Shown here piece by piece: positions 44,116-54,429 of a stretch of 64,000 bases of DNA; the stretch's first letter is position 1, and every line of letters begins with the position of its first letter. The DNA lies in NCBI GenBank assembly GCA_021776615.1, contig JAJFFO010000013.1, forward strand, positions 124,001 through 188,000. Reading direction: 5' to 3'. The translations under genes and the position numbers were made by a program. The stretch comes from Robiginitomaculum sp. (GTDB lineage Bacteria > Pseudomonadota > Alphaproteobacteria > Caulobacterales > Maricaulaceae). The notes beneath the pieces are model-generated. The model did not search any database. It was given only the letters and a program-made list of their open reading frames with translations, and was not told the origin of the DNA.

Positions 44116-45210
44116 ATGTCACACAATAGTTTCGGCCATTTATTCAAATTCACCAGTTGGGGCGAAAGCCACGGACCCGCCATTGGTGCGGTTATTGACG
44201 GCTGCCCGCCCGGCTATTTGCTCACCGAAGAAATTATTCAGCCGTTTTTGGACGCCCGCAAACCCGGCACCTCGCGCCATGTCACCCAACGCCGCGAAGA
44301 TGATCGTGTGAAAATCCTCTCTGGCGTGTTTGAAAACCGCACCACCGGCGCACCCATAAGTCTGATGATTGAAAACACCGATCAACGCTCGAAAGACTAT
44401 AGCGAAATTGAAAACACCTACCGGCCCGGCCATGCGGACTACACCTATGACGCCAAATACGGCTTTCGCGATTATCGCGGCGGCGGACGGGCGTCAGCAC
44501 GCGAAACCGCGGTGCGCGTTGCCGCCGGGGCGGTCGCGCGGCAAATACTCGGCGACGATATCACCATTGCCGGGGCGCTGGTACAGATCGGCGAGCACCC
44601 GGTAGCGCGTGAAGATTGGGATTGGGATGAAATAGCCCGCAACGCTTTGTTTTGCCCAAGCGCGACAACCTTGCCGCAATGGGAAGAATTGCTGGACAAC
44701 ACCCGCAAAGCCGGATCATCACTCGGGGCGATTGTCGAAGTTATTGCTCACGGCGTTCCGGCTGGCTGGGGCGCGCCGGTTTATGGCAAATTGGACGCAG
44801 ACCTTGCCGCCGCGATGATGTCTATTCCCGCCGCCAAGGGCGTGGAAATTGGTGCCGGTTTTGGCGCGGTCAGATTAAGCGGCGAGCAAAATGCCGACGA
44901 AATGCGCCATGATGAAACGGCGATAACCGACAATGCCAAAAGCCCGCCAGTATTTCTGTCCAATAATAATGGCGGCATATTGGGCGGTATATCCAGCGGG
45001 CAGGATGTGGTGGTGCGTACCGCCTTCAAGCCAACCTCGTCTATTCTAAGCCCGCGCAAAAGCATCGACCGGCAAGGCAAAAATGTCGATGTGCGCACCA
45101 AAGGCCGCCACGACCCCTGTGTTGGCGTGCGCGCCGCGCCCATTGCCGAAGCCATGCTGGCCTGTGTGCTGGCCGACCATAAATTGCGCCATCGCGGGCA
45201 ATGCGGCTAG
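44116..45210 (+). CDS. aroC: Chorismate synthase
   Basis: 364 residues. The signatures [19 protein letters not shown], the Arg/Asp-rich [22 protein letters not shown] region, [23 protein letters not shown], the central GLSA-like region and [25 protein letters not shown], and the closing [31 protein letters not shown] match AroC. It makes chorismate from EPSP with reduced FMN. Chorismate here also feeds pabB, about 18 kb away, through folate. Confidence 0.96.
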   Translation: MSHNSFGHLFKFTSWGESHGPAIGAVIDGCPPGYLLTEEIIQPFLDARKPGTSRHVTQRREDDRVKILSGVFENRTTGAPISLMIENTDQRSKDYSEIENTYRPGHADYTYDAKYGFRDYRGGGRASARETAVRVAAGAVARQILGDDITIAGALVQIGEHPVAREDWDWDEIARNALFCPSATTLPQWEELLDNTRKAGSSLGAIVEVIAHGVPAGWGAPVYGKLDADLAAAMMSIPAAKGVEIGAGFGAVRLSGEQNADEMRHDETAITDNAKSPPVFLSNNNGGILGGISSGQDVVVRTAFKPTSSILSPRKSIDRQGKNVDVRTKGRHDPCVGVRAAPIAEAMLACVLADHKLRHRGQCG

Positions 45211-45445
45211 GGCCTTGGCCCGATTCGACTGTACTTTGCCCACGCAAGCGCTTTTTTGCGAAGGTATAGCTTGGCCTGACGCAAAGGGGGCACGCCTTTG
45301 GTTTGGCAGCGATTAACGCAAAGCGTTGATTTTACCTGATATTTTACCCCAACAGAAGCTGACAAGCGCTTTCAGCTTGCGTTCAGGCGATAAATCATAA
45401 TCTCCATTCATCGCTGAAACACAGCGCTGATCTAGGAGAAAGATT

Positions 45446-46177
45446 ATGGTCAAAGCACTTATCACTGCGGCAGCGCTGGCCGCCGCACTCACCCTCCCCG
45501 CTGCCGCTGAGGCAGGCAATAATAAACATCGCTGTAAGAGCGATGCCGACGACCAAGTTGTCGGCGCGCTTATCGGCGGGGTTATTGGCGGCCTTTTAGG
45601 CAGCGAAGTTGCCGGGCGGCGTGACCGCACAGAAGGTGCCGTAGCCGGCGTGGTTATTGGCGGTGTTCTGGGCGCAGCGATTGCCGATGGCAGCGATTGT
45701 AATCGTGGTCGCAAGGCTTATCGCAAAAACCAAACCTATAACACAGGCTATAACAGAACCGGTTATGGCAATGGCTATAGCAACGGACATCGCGGTGGAA
45801 ATCGCAACGTCTATAGCAATGGGCAGCGCAATAGAAATGGCAATGGATATGGCAATAATAATCGCCGCAACCAACGCTCTGGTGTTGTATATACCAGCAA
45901 AAGTTATGGTTATAGCGACCCCTATGCCAACCAGAACCGTCGCATCGGCAAGGCAAAGCGCAATCAGCGCCAAGCAAGGCAGGATGGCTTTTGGAATGAG
46001 CGTCACGACGGCAATATTCAACGCCAGGCCAAATACCAAAACAACCGGGCGCAGCCTTATCAAGTGGCCAGCAAATGTCGGGTGCGCAAAGTTGCCACCA
46101 AGTACAGAAACGGCACGAAACGCATCAAAAGCGTAAAAGAGTGTCGCGCCAATAACGGCAATTGGGTTCGCCGTTAG
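45446..46177 (+). CDS. Glycine-zipper protein with low-complexity Asn/Gly/Tyr/Arg middle
   Basis: 243 residues. A signal peptide ends near AAAEAG. A glycine-zipper 2TM-like domain follows, with VVGALIGGVIGGLLGSEVAG and TEGAVAGVVIGGVLGAAIADG. The middle (about 95-165) is low complexity with repeated YSNG, GNGY and NRRN units, and the C-terminal 40 residues have CRVRKVATKYRNGTKRIKSV and a second Cys. Outer-membrane-associated 'glycine zipper' (17 kDa antigen-like) proteins are often of unknown function. The tail cysteines may form a disulfide. A good terminator follows. Confidence 0.75.
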   Translation: MVKALITAAALAAALTLPAAAEAGNNKHRCKSDADDQVVGALIGGVIGGLLGSEVAGRRDRTEGAVAGVVIGGVLGAAIADGSDCNRGRKAYRKNQTYNTGYNRTGYGNGYSNGHRGGNRNVYSNGQRNRNGNGYGNNNRRNQRSGVVYTSKSYGYSDPYANQNRRIGKAKRNQRQARQDGFWNERHDGNIQRQAKYQNNRAQPYQVASKCRVRKVATKYRNGTKRIKSVKECRANNGNWVRR

Positions 46178-46228
46178 ACAACAGACTCCCGCAAATGCAG
46201 CCCTTTGGGGGGACGCACGCGGCAGGGG

Positions 46229-46263
46229 CGGTGGTCAGCTTAGGCTGGCCACCGTTATTTTTT
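46229..46263 (+). terminator. Rho-independent terminator after the glycine-zipper gene
   Basis: An 11-bp stem, CGGTGGTCAGC with GCTGGCCACCG (one G-T pair), a four-base loop TTAG, and a T-run TTATTTTTT directly after. It lies 51 bp after the stop and could also end the convergent aminopeptidase gene's antisense readthrough. Confidence 0.85.
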
Positions 46264-46274
46264 GCCTGAAGTTC

Positions 46275-48089
46275 TTAAACCGGCGCGCAAACTTCGGCCA
46301 GCCATTCGGCTTCCGCATCATTCAGTGCCGTTTTATGAATTGCCAATACTCGCGCATGATAGGCGTTCAGCCATGCTTTCTCATCAGCACTGAGCAATTC
46401 TTTTACAATCAGCCGGTGGTCAATCGGGGCCAAGGTCAGGGTTTCAAACCCCAGCATGGCTTCCTCGCCGCCATCAATATCTTGCGCTTCGCTGACCACT
46501 TGCAGGTTTTCAATCCGAATGCCGTATTCCCCGGTTTTATAGTATCCCGGCTCATTGGAAACGATCATACCCGGCATTAACGGCGTATCATTCCAGGCTT
46601 TGGCAATGCGCTGCGGACCTTCATGAACGCCCAGATAGGCCCCAACACCATGGCCGGTACCATGGGCGTAATCCAGCCCCATTTCCCAGAGCGGTGCCCG
46701 CGCCAGAATATCCAAATGCGTGCCGGTAGTGCCTTTGGGAAAGCGCACGAGCGACAGGGCAATATGGCCTTTGAGAACCCGCGTGAAACGATCGCGCATT
46801 TCTTCGCTTGGTTCGCCAATCGCGATGGTGCGGGTTACATCGGTAGTGCCATCGACATATTGGCCACCAGAATCAACCAAATACAATGACCCGGTTTCCA
46901 GCGCCAAATTGGTTTGTTCATTCACCCGATAATGGCAATGCGGCCCGTTAGAACCCGCCGCCGAAATGGATTCGAACGACAGGTCTTTTAACACCCCGGT
47001 GGCGTGGCGAAATTCTTCGAGCTTTATCGCGGCACTGATCTCATTCATCTGCCCGCTTTGCGCTTCTTCTCCGGCCATAAAATACAAAAACCGGGTCAAA
47101 GCGGCGCCATCGCGAATATGCGCCTGGCGCGAACCTTCAACTTCAGCCGCATTTTTGCACGCCCGCGGCAAAGCACACGGATCGTCCATGCGGTGAATAT
47201 GCGCGCCGGATTTTTTGACGTGATCAAACACCCAAGCTGACGCACTCGCCGGATCAAGGCCAACATTTACGCCCGTAAGCGCCTTCAAAGCTTCCGGTAA
47301 TTCGTCTTCTGTGCGAATGCCGACACGATTGCCAAGATGCGAGCGCACTTCATCGGTCATTTTCGCCGGATTGATAAATAATTCTGCGCTGCCATCATCG
47401 CGTACCACAGCGGTGCTCAGGGGCAAAGGCGAGCACATCACATCGCCGCCGCGAATATTGAACAACCAGGCAATTGAAGCCGGTGCGGTGATCACTGTCG
47501 CGCCAACCCCGGTCTGACCAATAGCGTTCGCGGTTTGCACAATTTTATCATCATGAGATTGACCGGAAAACGCAAACGGCTGCACGCTTAAAGAAGCCGT
47601 TGGCATTGGCGGTTGATCCGTCCACACGGCGTCAATGAGATTGTCGTCTTGCGCGATCAACTGCGCCCCAATGGCGACCGCTGCTGCTTCAATACCAGCC
47701 AAAGCATCGGGGTTATGTACCCGAGGGTCATAGCCAAACTTTTCGCCCGCTTTGGCGTTGGCCCGCAACCAGCCGGCAATGCCGACACTGACCAGATCAG
47801 CAAAGGCAAACAGCGCGTCATCAACCTGATCGCGCACTTGCAAGGTATAGCGCCCATCGACCAGAATCACCGCCTGCGCCGCCGTGACCACCGCCGCGCC
47901 GGCCGAGCCGGTAAAGCCGGTCAGCCACGCCAAGCGGTCGGTTGCTTCGGGCAGATATTCGTTTTGATATTCGTCCTCATGGGGGACAATGAAGCCATCA
48001 AGCCCACGCTGCTGTATTTCGCGGCGCAGGAGTGGCAAATGGGCGCGGCCAGCTTGCGGTCCGCCCTTAACCTTGAAATCCTGGATCAT
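46275..48089 (-). CDS. Aminopeptidase P family (M24B)
   Basis: 604 residues, the long three-domain type. The C-terminal creatinase fold has metal ligands in YLVDSGGQYVDGTTDVTRTI (two Asp), HGTGHGVGAYLGVHEGP (His), MIVSNEPGYYKTGEYGIRIENL (two Glu). Two N-terminal creatinase-like domains come first. It removes N-terminal residues before proline, cytosolic, with Mn or Co. A C-terminal extension of about 60 residues is typical of this subfamily. Confidence 0.93.
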   Translation of the reverse strand: MIQDFKVKGGPQAGRAHLPLLRREIQQRGLDGFIVPHEDEYQNEYLPEATDRLAWLTGFTGSAGAAVVTAAQAVILVDGRYTLQVRDQVDDALFAFADLVSVGIAGWLRANAKAGEKFGYDPRVHNPDALAGIEAAAVAIGAQLIAQDDNLIDAVWTDQPPMPTASLSVQPFAFSGQSHDDKIVQTANAIGQTGVGATVITAPASIAWLFNIRGGDVMCSPLPLSTAVVRDDGSAELFINPAKMTDEVRSHLGNRVGIRTEDELPEALKALTGVNVGLDPASASAWVFDHVKKSGAHIHRMDDPCALPRACKNAAEVEGSRQAHIRDGAALTRFLYFMAGEEAQSGQMNEISAAIKLEEFRHATGVLKDLSFESISAAGSNGPHCHYRVNEQTNLALETGSLYLVDSGGQYVDGTTDVTRTIAIGEPSEEMRDRFTRVLKGHIALSLVRFPKGTTGTHLDILARAPLWEMGLDYAHGTGHGVGAYLGVHEGPQRIAKAWNDTPLMPGMIVSNEPGYYKTGEYGIRIENLQVVSEAQDIDGGEEAMLGFETLTLAPIDHRLIVKELLSADEKAWLNAYHARVLAIHKTALNDAEAEWLAEVCAPV

Positions 48090-48167
48090 CGGTGCACGCT
48101 AAGCGAGGGGCCATGCATGTGCAAGATAAGGTCTGCATTGTGCGAAGAAATTTGATTAGGCTTTAAT

Positions 48168-49034
48168 CTAGGTTTTGGACGCACACCCAAGCTCGGCGGC
48201 GGCTTTGGCCAGTGCCGCGTCGAAAATTTGCGCCCATACAGCCTTGGTTTGCGCCTCATAAGCGCCGTGCGGATACAGCACGCCGCGCGAGGAATTTACC
48301 ACCACACCCTGCCCCTCAATGGCGGCGGCCATGGCATCGTGAGCACTTGCTCCTTGGGCGCCAAAACCGGGCACCAAAAACGGGCAATGGGGCAATTCCA
48401 CCCGTAGACGCCGCGCTTCATTGGGGGCCGTGGCCCCGACCACGACCATTAGCGATGACCAGCCACTTTGCGGCCCTTGGCGATCACGCGCCAGAGGCGC
48501 GAGACTTTGCGCGATGCGCTGATAAAGCGCGGTTTGGCCAACCAGCAAATCTTCAAAATCTGCGGCCCCCGGATTGGAGGTGCGCACAAGGATAATCACA
48601 CCTTTATCATTATCATCTGCGGTGGTTAAAAACGGCTCCAGCGTATCCAGACCCATATACGGGTTGACGGTTATGGCATCGCAATCCACCCAGGCTTGCG
48701 GCCCCAGATAAGCGGCAGCATAAGCGCTGGCGGTGGAGCCAATATCGCCGCGTTTTGCATCCATAAGAATTAGCAGATCACACGCGCGGGCATGAGCGCA
48801 CAAGCGCGCCAGCACCGCTAACCCTTCCGGGCCAAAGCGTTCAAAAAAAGCAATTTGCGGTTTGATAATCGCCGCTTTGCCGTTCAATCTGGCCAGTACC
48901 GCCATGAAAAAAGCTTCCACGCCAGCCAAACCTTCGCCAAATATCGGCGGTATTCGCCCGATATGAGGGTCCAGACCGACGCATAACGGGCCGGTTAATT
49001 TGATCTTTTGCGCTAATCTGTCGCCAAAATGCAT
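48168..49034 (-). CDS. pyrF: Orotidine 5'-phosphate decarboxylase, type 2
   Basis: 288 residues from the ATG at 49034. GPLCVGLDPHIGRIPPIF, the active-site LILMDAKRGDIGSTASAYA (DxKxxD), DAITVNPYMGLDTLEPF and PFLVPGFGAQGASAHD match the longer, type 2 OMP decarboxylase. It makes UMP. An upstream frame to 49091 lacks a ribosome binding site. Neighbours are unrelated. Confidence 0.93.
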   Translation of the reverse strand: MHFGDRLAQKIKLTGPLCVGLDPHIGRIPPIFGEGLAGVEAFFMAVLARLNGKAAIIKPQIAFFERFGPEGLAVLARLCAHARACDLLILMDAKRGDIGSTASAYAAAYLGPQAWVDCDAITVNPYMGLDTLEPFLTTADDNDKGVIILVRTSNPGAADFEDLLVGQTALYQRIAQSLAPLARDRQGPQSGWSSLMVVVGATAPNEARRLRVELPHCPFLVPGFGAQGASAHDAMAAAIEGQGVVVNSSRGVLYPHGAYEAQTKAVWAQIFDAALAKAAAELGCASKT

Positions 49035-49106
49035 TTCCAACCCTTGCCAAACGCCGCATTGCCTTGCTTCCCGGGAAAATCTGAATGGCAATTGCGCAGG
49101 TTTTAT

Positions 49107-49523
49107 TTAGCCGAAGGAAAGAAATCCGCAAGCGGCAAATAGCGCCACATATTGCAATGCATTGGCACGAACGGCCTGGCCGCGGGCCTTGCGAAACTCG
49201 ACCAGCGCTGATTGATCACCGGCGCGGGCGGCATCGCGTGCCTGTTCCAAATTTGGGGTAATGCGCCACCCGGCCCACAAAAATGCGCAGGTCGCAATAA
49301 TCAAAACGCTACCACCGGCAGCTTGCCCGCCAAGAACAGAAAACAAAGCGGCCAGCGCGCTTAATAAGGCAAACAGATCGAAAGCCCGTGGAAAAACCGC
49401 GCGGCTTAACAATAATACGGTTTGTGAAGACCCAGCCCGCCCGGCCGCGGGAGCGACAAAGAACGCGAAAAATGACATGGCACCAATGATGGCAGCGGTA
49501 AGAAATAGCGCAAATGTGGTCAC
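49107..49523 (-). CDS. DUF4149 (TMEM205-like) integral membrane protein
   Basis: 138 residues from a GTG at 49523, chosen because TTGGAGG lies 6 bases upstream; an ATG at 49625 would add a hydrophilic stretch with no such signal. Four hydrophobic segments: FALFLTAAIIGAMSFFAFFVAP, FDLFALLSALAALFSVL, VLIIATCAFLWAGWRI and NALQYVALFAACGFLSF. The function is unknown. Confidence 0.7.
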   Translation of the reverse strand: MTTFALFLTAAIIGAMSFFAFFVAPAAGRAGSSQTVLLLSRAVFPRAFDLFALLSALAALFSVLGGQAAGGSVLIIATCAFLWAGWRITPNLEQARDAARAGDQSALVEFRKARGQAVRANALQYVALFAACGFLSFG

Positions 49524-49638
49524 AATAGGCCTCCAACGTATCAATACGGTGCGATTCTTGATGAATGCGCGCCGATTTATTGATAAAGGAGCAAGACCTG
49601 CGCCGGTTTTTTGGCGTAATGCCAAATCTGCCTACAGA

Positions 49639-50346
49639 TTATTCCCCGGCTTTGGCCACATCGGGTGTATTTTGCTCTTCTGCCGCGGGACGGCGAACAC
49701 GGCGACGAGGAGTACGGGCCGGTTTTTCGGTTTCTGGCTCAACACTCGCCACTGGCGTTACAATATCCATTGGTCCGGTGCCCGCATTTGCCGGTGGGGC
49801 AGCGGGCGGGCGACGACGTCGCGGTGCCGCTGGCTTAGGCATCGCCTCACCCTTGGCGCTATCGCCATCGGTGTTTTTAGGCACCACTGATGCGGTGTTC
49901 TGGCGGTCATTTTGACCCTCATTTACCGTCCGGCCATTACCATTACGCGGTGATGATTGTTCAGCATTGGGTGTTGATTGTTGCTGGGCCTGCTGTTGTT
50001 GGGATTGTTGTTGCGCCTGATGCTGGGCCTGCTGTTGGGCTTTGCGCGCATCATACTCTGCCTGACGGGCCGCGCGCTGAGCATTTTGCTCCTCATCACG
50101 TTTTTCCCGTTCAAGCTGCTGTTCGCGCATAATACGAAAATAATGTTCCGCAAATTGCAGATAATTTTCCGCCATGACCGGATCGCTGGCCAAAGCCGCA
50201 TCACGGGCCAATTGCTGGTATTTCTCATGAATCGTGGCGACGGCACCGCGAACCTTAACGCCCGGCCCATTACTCTCCATGGCCCGGTTAGGATTTTGAG
50301 GTTTGGAATTATTGCTATTCCGACTACGGCCTCTTTGGCGTTTCAT
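49639..50346 (-). CDS. DUF4167 domain-containing protein, probable RNA-associated
   Basis: 235 residues from the ATG at 50346, preceded by AAGGA at 8 bases. The N-terminal RGRSRNSNNSKPQNPNRAME, GVKVRGAVATIHEKYQQLARDAALASDP and NYLQFAEHYFRIMREQQ form the DUF4167 domain, almost confined to Alphaproteobacteria. Then comes a long Gln-rich stretch (AQHQAQQQSQQQQAQQQ) and an acidic/basic low-complexity tail with RRRRPPAAPP. Function unknown; the neighbourhood with prmC and prfA is conserved. A palindrome, CTGCATATATGCAG, lies upstream. Confidence 0.85.
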   Translation of the reverse strand: MKRQRGRSRNSNNSKPQNPNRAMESNGPGVKVRGAVATIHEKYQQLARDAALASDPVMAENYLQFAEHYFRIMREQQLEREKRDEEQNAQRAARQAEYDARKAQQQAQHQAQQQSQQQQAQQQSTPNAEQSSPRNGNGRTVNEGQNDRQNTASVVPKNTDGDSAKGEAMPKPAAPRRRRPPAAPPANAGTGPMDIVTPVASVEPETEKPARTPRRRVRRPAAEEQNTPDVAKAGE

Positions 50347-50423
50347 TTCTGATGTCCTTGAAATTGCTTTTGTCAGCACTGCCCACCAAATTTGGTGCAG
50401 TCTTCATCCATGCGAGTATTTAT

Positions 50424-50437
50424 CTGCATATATGCAG
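50424..50437. promoter_or_regulatory. Perfect 14-bp palindrome upstream of the DUF4167 gene
   Basis: CTGCATATATGCAG, 78-91 bp upstream of the DUF4167 start, in a gap of about 230 bp. The symmetry suggests a dimeric repressor or regulator site, but no protein is known to me that would bind it here. Confidence 0.35.
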
Positions 50438-50574
50438 GGTTATCGGCGCGCTCCTCCCCAACCCACAATTCGTCTATTGTTATGTGGATTAGACACTTGG
50501 CCATCTGGCCTCAGCACCTTGAAAAGACCCTACCCTCCCTTGAGGCGCTTTGCCAAGTGTTTTTTGCCGCGACT

Positions 50575-51447
50575 TCACGACAACATGCCGCTGACCACCC
50601 GATCACGCTTGGCGAAGTCTTGCACTAGGCGTATGCGGTGCAAATTGCCTTGTGATTTTGCCATACTGGTCACCGCCTCGCCCTGATCGGCACCGATCTC
50701 GAACACAAACACCCCGCCCGGTTTCAAATATTGGCCCATAAGCGGCAGCAAATCGCGATAAGGGTCCAATCCATCCTTACCGCCATCAAGCGCCACAAGC
50801 GGCTCAAACTGCGCCACCTCCGGCTCCAGACCCGCAATAACCGCATTGGCGATATAAGGTGGATTGGAAACCACCAGATCAAATGGACCTTGGGCCAAAG
50901 CCGCATTCCAGCCGCCCTCTATCCATTGGGTTCGTTCGTCAAAGCCCAGCTTTTCGCCATTGGCTTTGGCAATTTTCAAGGCTGCCGGCGATATATCGAC
51001 ACCGACACCGCTGGCGCTGGCGCGTTCGGCCAAAAGTGCCAAAATAATCGCGCCTGAACCTGTACCCAGATCGAGAATGCGTACCGGTCCCGGTGCCAGT
51101 GCTGTCAACGCCTCCTGCACCAGAATTTCGGTTTCCGGGCGCGGGGTCAGCACGTCGGCAGTTACGTCCAGATCCAGAGACCAAAACCCCCAATTACCCA
51201 AAATATGCGACAATGGCTCACGCGCCTCGCGCCGGATGCACATGGCGCTTAACTGTTCGGCCTGTGCGCTATCAAGCTTTATGTCGGGATCAATCCATTC
51301 GCCGGTTGGTTTGCCCAAAACTGCACGAACCATGAAACCGGCTTCAAGGGCGCCCTGCGCAATACCGGCGGCAAGCAGGCGATCACCAATTTGGCGCGTC
51401 AATGACGATAATTTAGCGCCAGCCCAGAGGCTTGCGGCCTTGCTCAC
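50575..51447 (-). CDS. prmC: Release factor N5-glutamine methyltransferase PrmC
   Basis: 290 residues. Motif I is [20 protein letters not shown]; the catalytic motif is [21 protein letters not shown] (NPPY). It methylates the GGQ glutamine of release factors. It starts with a GTG overlapping the prfA stop (GTGA), so RF1 and its modifying enzyme are translationally coupled. Confidence 0.95.
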   Translation of the reverse strand: MSKAASLWAGAKLSSLTRQIGDRLLAAGIAQGALEAGFMVRAVLGKPTGEWIDPDIKLDSAQAEQLSAMCIRREAREPLSHILGNWGFWSLDLDVTADVLTPRPETEILVQEALTALAPGPVRILDLGTGSGAIILALLAERASASGVGVDISPAALKIAKANGEKLGFDERTQWIEGGWNAALAQGPFDLVVSNPPYIANAVIAGLEPEVAQFEPLVALDGGKDGLDPYRDLLPLMGQYLKPGGVFVFEIGADQGEAVTSMAKSQGNLHRIRLVQDFAKRDRVVSGMLS

Positions 51448-52535
51448 GAAAGCCCCTCATTTTCCATCGCTGCCAGTTTTGCCGCTTGGTCCTCGGCCAG
51501 AAGCGCATCGATCACCTCGCCCAAAGCCTCACCGGCAACAATTTTGTCTAGCTTGTACAAGGTTAAATTAATCCGGTGATCGGTGACCCGGCCTTGCGGA
51601 TAATTATAGGTGCGAATGCGCTCCGAGCGATCACCGGAACCGACCTGACCTTTACGTTCCGCCGCGCGAATGGAATCCACCCGTTGACGCTCGCGCTCAT
51701 AAAGCCGCGTGCGCAATACCAGCATCGCTTTTGCCCGGTTTTTGTGTTGCGATTTTTCGTCCTGCTGAGAAACCACAACACCGGTGGGTAAATGGGTGAT
51801 ACGCACCGCAGAATCGGTTGTGTTCACCGATTGCCCACCGGGGCCGGAAGCCCTGAACACATCAATCCGCAAATCACTTTCAGCAATTTGAATGTCCACA
51901 TCTTCCGGTTCAGGCAATACCGCCACCGTGGCTGCCGAGGTGTGAATTCGTCCCTGAGTTTCGGTATCAGGAACACGCTGCACCCGGTGCACACCGGATT
52001 CGAACTTTAAGCGGCCAAAAGTATTGTCGCCTTTGATCGATGCAATAATTTCCTTATAGCCGCCCATTTCGCCCTCGGAAGCGCTGACCATTTCAACCTT
52101 CCAGCCCTGCAATTGCGCATAGCGCTGATACATACGAAACAAATCACCAGCAAACAAAGCCGCTTCATCGCCGCCCGTGCCTGCACGCACCTCAATCATT
52201 ACCGGCGCGGCGTCATCCTTATCTTTTGGCAATAGCAAAATTTGCATAGCCAGTTCGAGCGCTGGCAGTTGTCCCTTGAGCGCCTCCTGCTCCTCGCGAG
52301 CCATGGCCAGCATGTCGGCATCATCACCGCCCTCGGCGATCATGGCCTCCATATCCGCAAGATCCTGACGTAGGGATTTTAGCGCCCGCGCCGCCTTGAC
52401 GACCGTCTGCAAAGACGCGTGCTCCTTGGCCAAAGCGACAATTTCATCGCTATCGGTGGCGGCGCCCATGCGCGCTTCGATCTCGTCAAACCGGTCAACA
52501 ACAAGGTCCAATCTGGACTGGGGAATATGCGCCAT
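51444..52535 (-). CDS. prfA: Peptide chain release factor 1
   Basis: 363 residues. The GGQ motif is in [26 protein letters not shown]; the PxT-type anticodon-like region is in [19 protein letters not shown] (PVT in E. coli-like RF1). The N-terminus and coiled coil match RF1. It ends translation at UAA and UAG. It starts 1 bp before the ispG stop... the ispG stop at 52536 is adjacent, so the genes abut. Confidence 0.97.
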   Translation of the reverse strand: MAHIPQSRLDLVVDRFDEIEARMGAATDSDEIVALAKEHASLQTVVKAARALKSLRQDLADMEAMIAEGGDDADMLAMAREEQEALKGQLPALELAMQILLLPKDKDDAAPVMIEVRAGTGGDEAALFAGDLFRMYQRYAQLQGWKVEMVSASEGEMGGYKEIIASIKGDNTFGRLKFESGVHRVQRVPDTETQGRIHTSAATVAVLPEPEDVDIQIAESDLRIDVFRASGPGGQSVNTTDSAVRITHLPTGVVVSQQDEKSQHKNRAKAMLVLRTRLYERERQRVDSIRAAERKGQVGSGDRSERIRTYNYPQGRVTDHRINLTLYKLDKIVAGEALGEVIDALLAEDQAAKLAAMENEGLS

Positions 52536-53663
52536 TTACAGGTCCGCTTCCTTTTGTGCGCGTAAGGTCGCCGCACGTTCTTCTACCAGGCTCACAATAT
52601 GCTCGACCATGGTTTCATTGCTGCGTTTATGATCCGCTTTGCCAGCAAAATAAACCATGCCATGGCCTGCACCGCCGCCAGTATAGCCAATATCGGTATA
52701 GGCCGCCTCGCCCGGGCCATTGACCACACAACCAATAATAGAAAGAGACACCGGCTCGACAATATGGGCCAGACGTTTTTCTAAAATTTCCACGGTCTCA
52801 ATGACGTTAAAGCCTTGGCGCGAACATGATGGACAGGCGATAATATTCACCCCGCGCGTACGCAAATTGAGTGATTTTAGGATATCGAAGCCGACCTTGA
52901 TCTCCTCTAACGGATCGGCGGACAGGGAAACCCTTATGGTGTCGCCAATGCCAGCCCACAACAGCATGCCAAGGCCAATGGAGGATTTAACCGTGCCGGT
53001 GCGCAGGGCCCCCGCCTCGGTAATGCCAAGGTGCAACGGGCAATCAATGGCCTCGGCCAATTGCTGGTAGGCGGCCACGGTTAAAAACGGATCGGAGGCT
53101 TTGACCGAAATTTTATATTCGCGAAAATCGTGTTCTTCCAAAATTGCCACATGGCGCAAAGCGCTCTCGACCATGGCTTCGGGGCAGGGTTCGCCATAGC
53201 GCTCCAACAATTCGCGTTCCAGCGAACCGCCATTCACGCCGATGCGAATAGAGCAGTCATAATCCTTGGCCGCCTGCACCACGTCGCGCACCCGCGACGC
53301 ATTACCAATATTGCCCGGATTTATGCGCAGGCACGCCGCCCCCGCTTTCGCGGCTTCAATGGCGCGCTGATAATGAAAATGGATGTCGGCGACAATTGGC
53401 ACTTTGGTGGCACTGGTAATCGCTTTTAGCGCCCGGGTTGATTCGACATCAGGGCAGGAAATACGGACAATATCCGCCCCCGCCGCCTCCAAAGCGCGCA
53501 CTTGCGCCAAGGTCGCTTCGACATCCGGTGTGGGAGTATTGGTCATGGATTGCACGGCGATCGGCGCATCACCGCCAATTGCTGTATTGCCAACCATGAT
53601 TTGGCGCGAAGGGCGTCTTTTGATCGCGCGCCAAGGGCGAAGCGCGTCCATAGCGTCCGTCAT
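52536..53663 (-). CDS. ispG: 4-hydroxy-3-methylbut-2-en-1-yl diphosphate synthase
   Basis: 375 residues. [81 protein letters not shown] and the Fe-S cysteines in [19 protein letters not shown] and [20 protein letters not shown] match IspG. Penultimate MEP-pathway step. It abuts prfA downstream, with no gap. Confidence 0.95.
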   Translation of the reverse strand: MTDAMDALRPWRAIKRRPSRQIMVGNTAIGGDAPIAVQSMTNTPTPDVEATLAQVRALEAAGADIVRISCPDVESTRALKAITSATKVPIVADIHFHYQRAIEAAKAGAACLRINPGNIGNASRVRDVVQAAKDYDCSIRIGVNGGSLERELLERYGEPCPEAMVESALRHVAILEEHDFREYKISVKASDPFLTVAAYQQLAEAIDCPLHLGITEAGALRTGTVKSSIGLGMLLWAGIGDTIRVSLSADPLEEIKVGFDILKSLNLRTRGVNIIACPSCSRQGFNVIETVEILEKRLAHIVEPVSLSIIGCVVNGPGEAAYTDIGYTGGGAGHGMVYFAGKADHKRSNETMVEHIVSLVEERAATLRAQKEADL

Positions 53664-53722
53664 CGCATACCGTCCAATCTGATTAATCTTTCACCAAGGT
53701 GTGGCGCGATCAATCGCTGGCG

Positions 53723-54274
53723 TCAACTGCCATCAAGGCTGGCTTGTGTGCTTGGCAAAGCCGGAACATCAAGCAGGTCTTCAGAGTTAACCCAGTCAGC
53801 CAATGCCTCGGGTACGGGCAAAACCGCAATGGAAGCTTCCGACGGGGTGCGCAGACCATACCAGGTGGCCAGCGCCATCGCACAAGTGATTACCATCACA
53901 ATACCGGTGCCACGTGGCAGACGAAAATCCACCCATGCCGGTGCCGGACGCGGTGACAAATCACCCATTGGCGAAACGCCATCATAGAATTGCGCTCTAA
54001 AGCCGCTGACAATCTCCTCAGCATCCAAACCAAGATGATCCGCATAGCAGCGCACAAAGCCCAGCGCATAGGCCCGCGGCGGCAATGCAGCACGGTCCAT
54101 CGCCTCAATGGCTTCCAGATAATCGGAACCTATTTTGGTGGCAGCAGCCACGTCAGAAATGCTCAAATTCGCGCGCTTACGCGCCATAAAAAGGACTTCG
54201 CCAACACTTTGCGTATCCGCCGGTATCAGGTCTGAAAGACCAGATTGGTGAAGAACCGCCCCCGCTATGTCCAT
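53723..54274 (-). CDS. RodZ-like protein (short)
   Basis: 183 residues. The N-terminal helix-turn-helix (about 20-95) has VGEVLFMARKRANLSISDVAAATKIGSDYLEAIEAMD and RAYALGFVRCYADHLGLDAEE, the RodZ pattern with conserved Phe/Tyr. A basic linker precedes one TM helix, IVMVITCAMALATWYGL. The C-terminal periplasmic part is short (about 40 residues), much less than full RodZ with its beta domain. It probably links MreB to elongation, though a truncated or divergent role is possible. Confidence 0.72.
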   Translation of the reverse strand: MDIAGAVLHQSGLSDLIPADTQSVGEVLFMARKRANLSISDVAAATKIGSDYLEAIEAMDRAALPPRAYALGFVRCYADHLGLDAEEIVSGFRAQFYDGVSPMGDLSPRPAPAWVDFRLPRGTGIVMVITCAMALATWYGLRTPSEASIAVLPVPEALADWVNSEDLLDVPALPSTQASLDGS

Positions 54275-54429
54275 TTTTAATTCCCCTTTTGAACCAACAT
54301 GTAAGACCGAATCAAAGCAAAAAGTTCAGCTTTGCAAACGTGACATTTTGGTCGCACTCAACATAAAACCCAAGTAAACGCAGAGATCAAGGTGATTCCC
54401 CAAAATATGCGCACTCAATCACAGACGTT

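Noticed and set aside
45596-46063. Hydrophobic frame opposite the glycine-zipper gene
   Set aside because: Antisense of the low-complexity Asn/Tyr/Gly region gives Ile/Ala-rich runs; no independent support.
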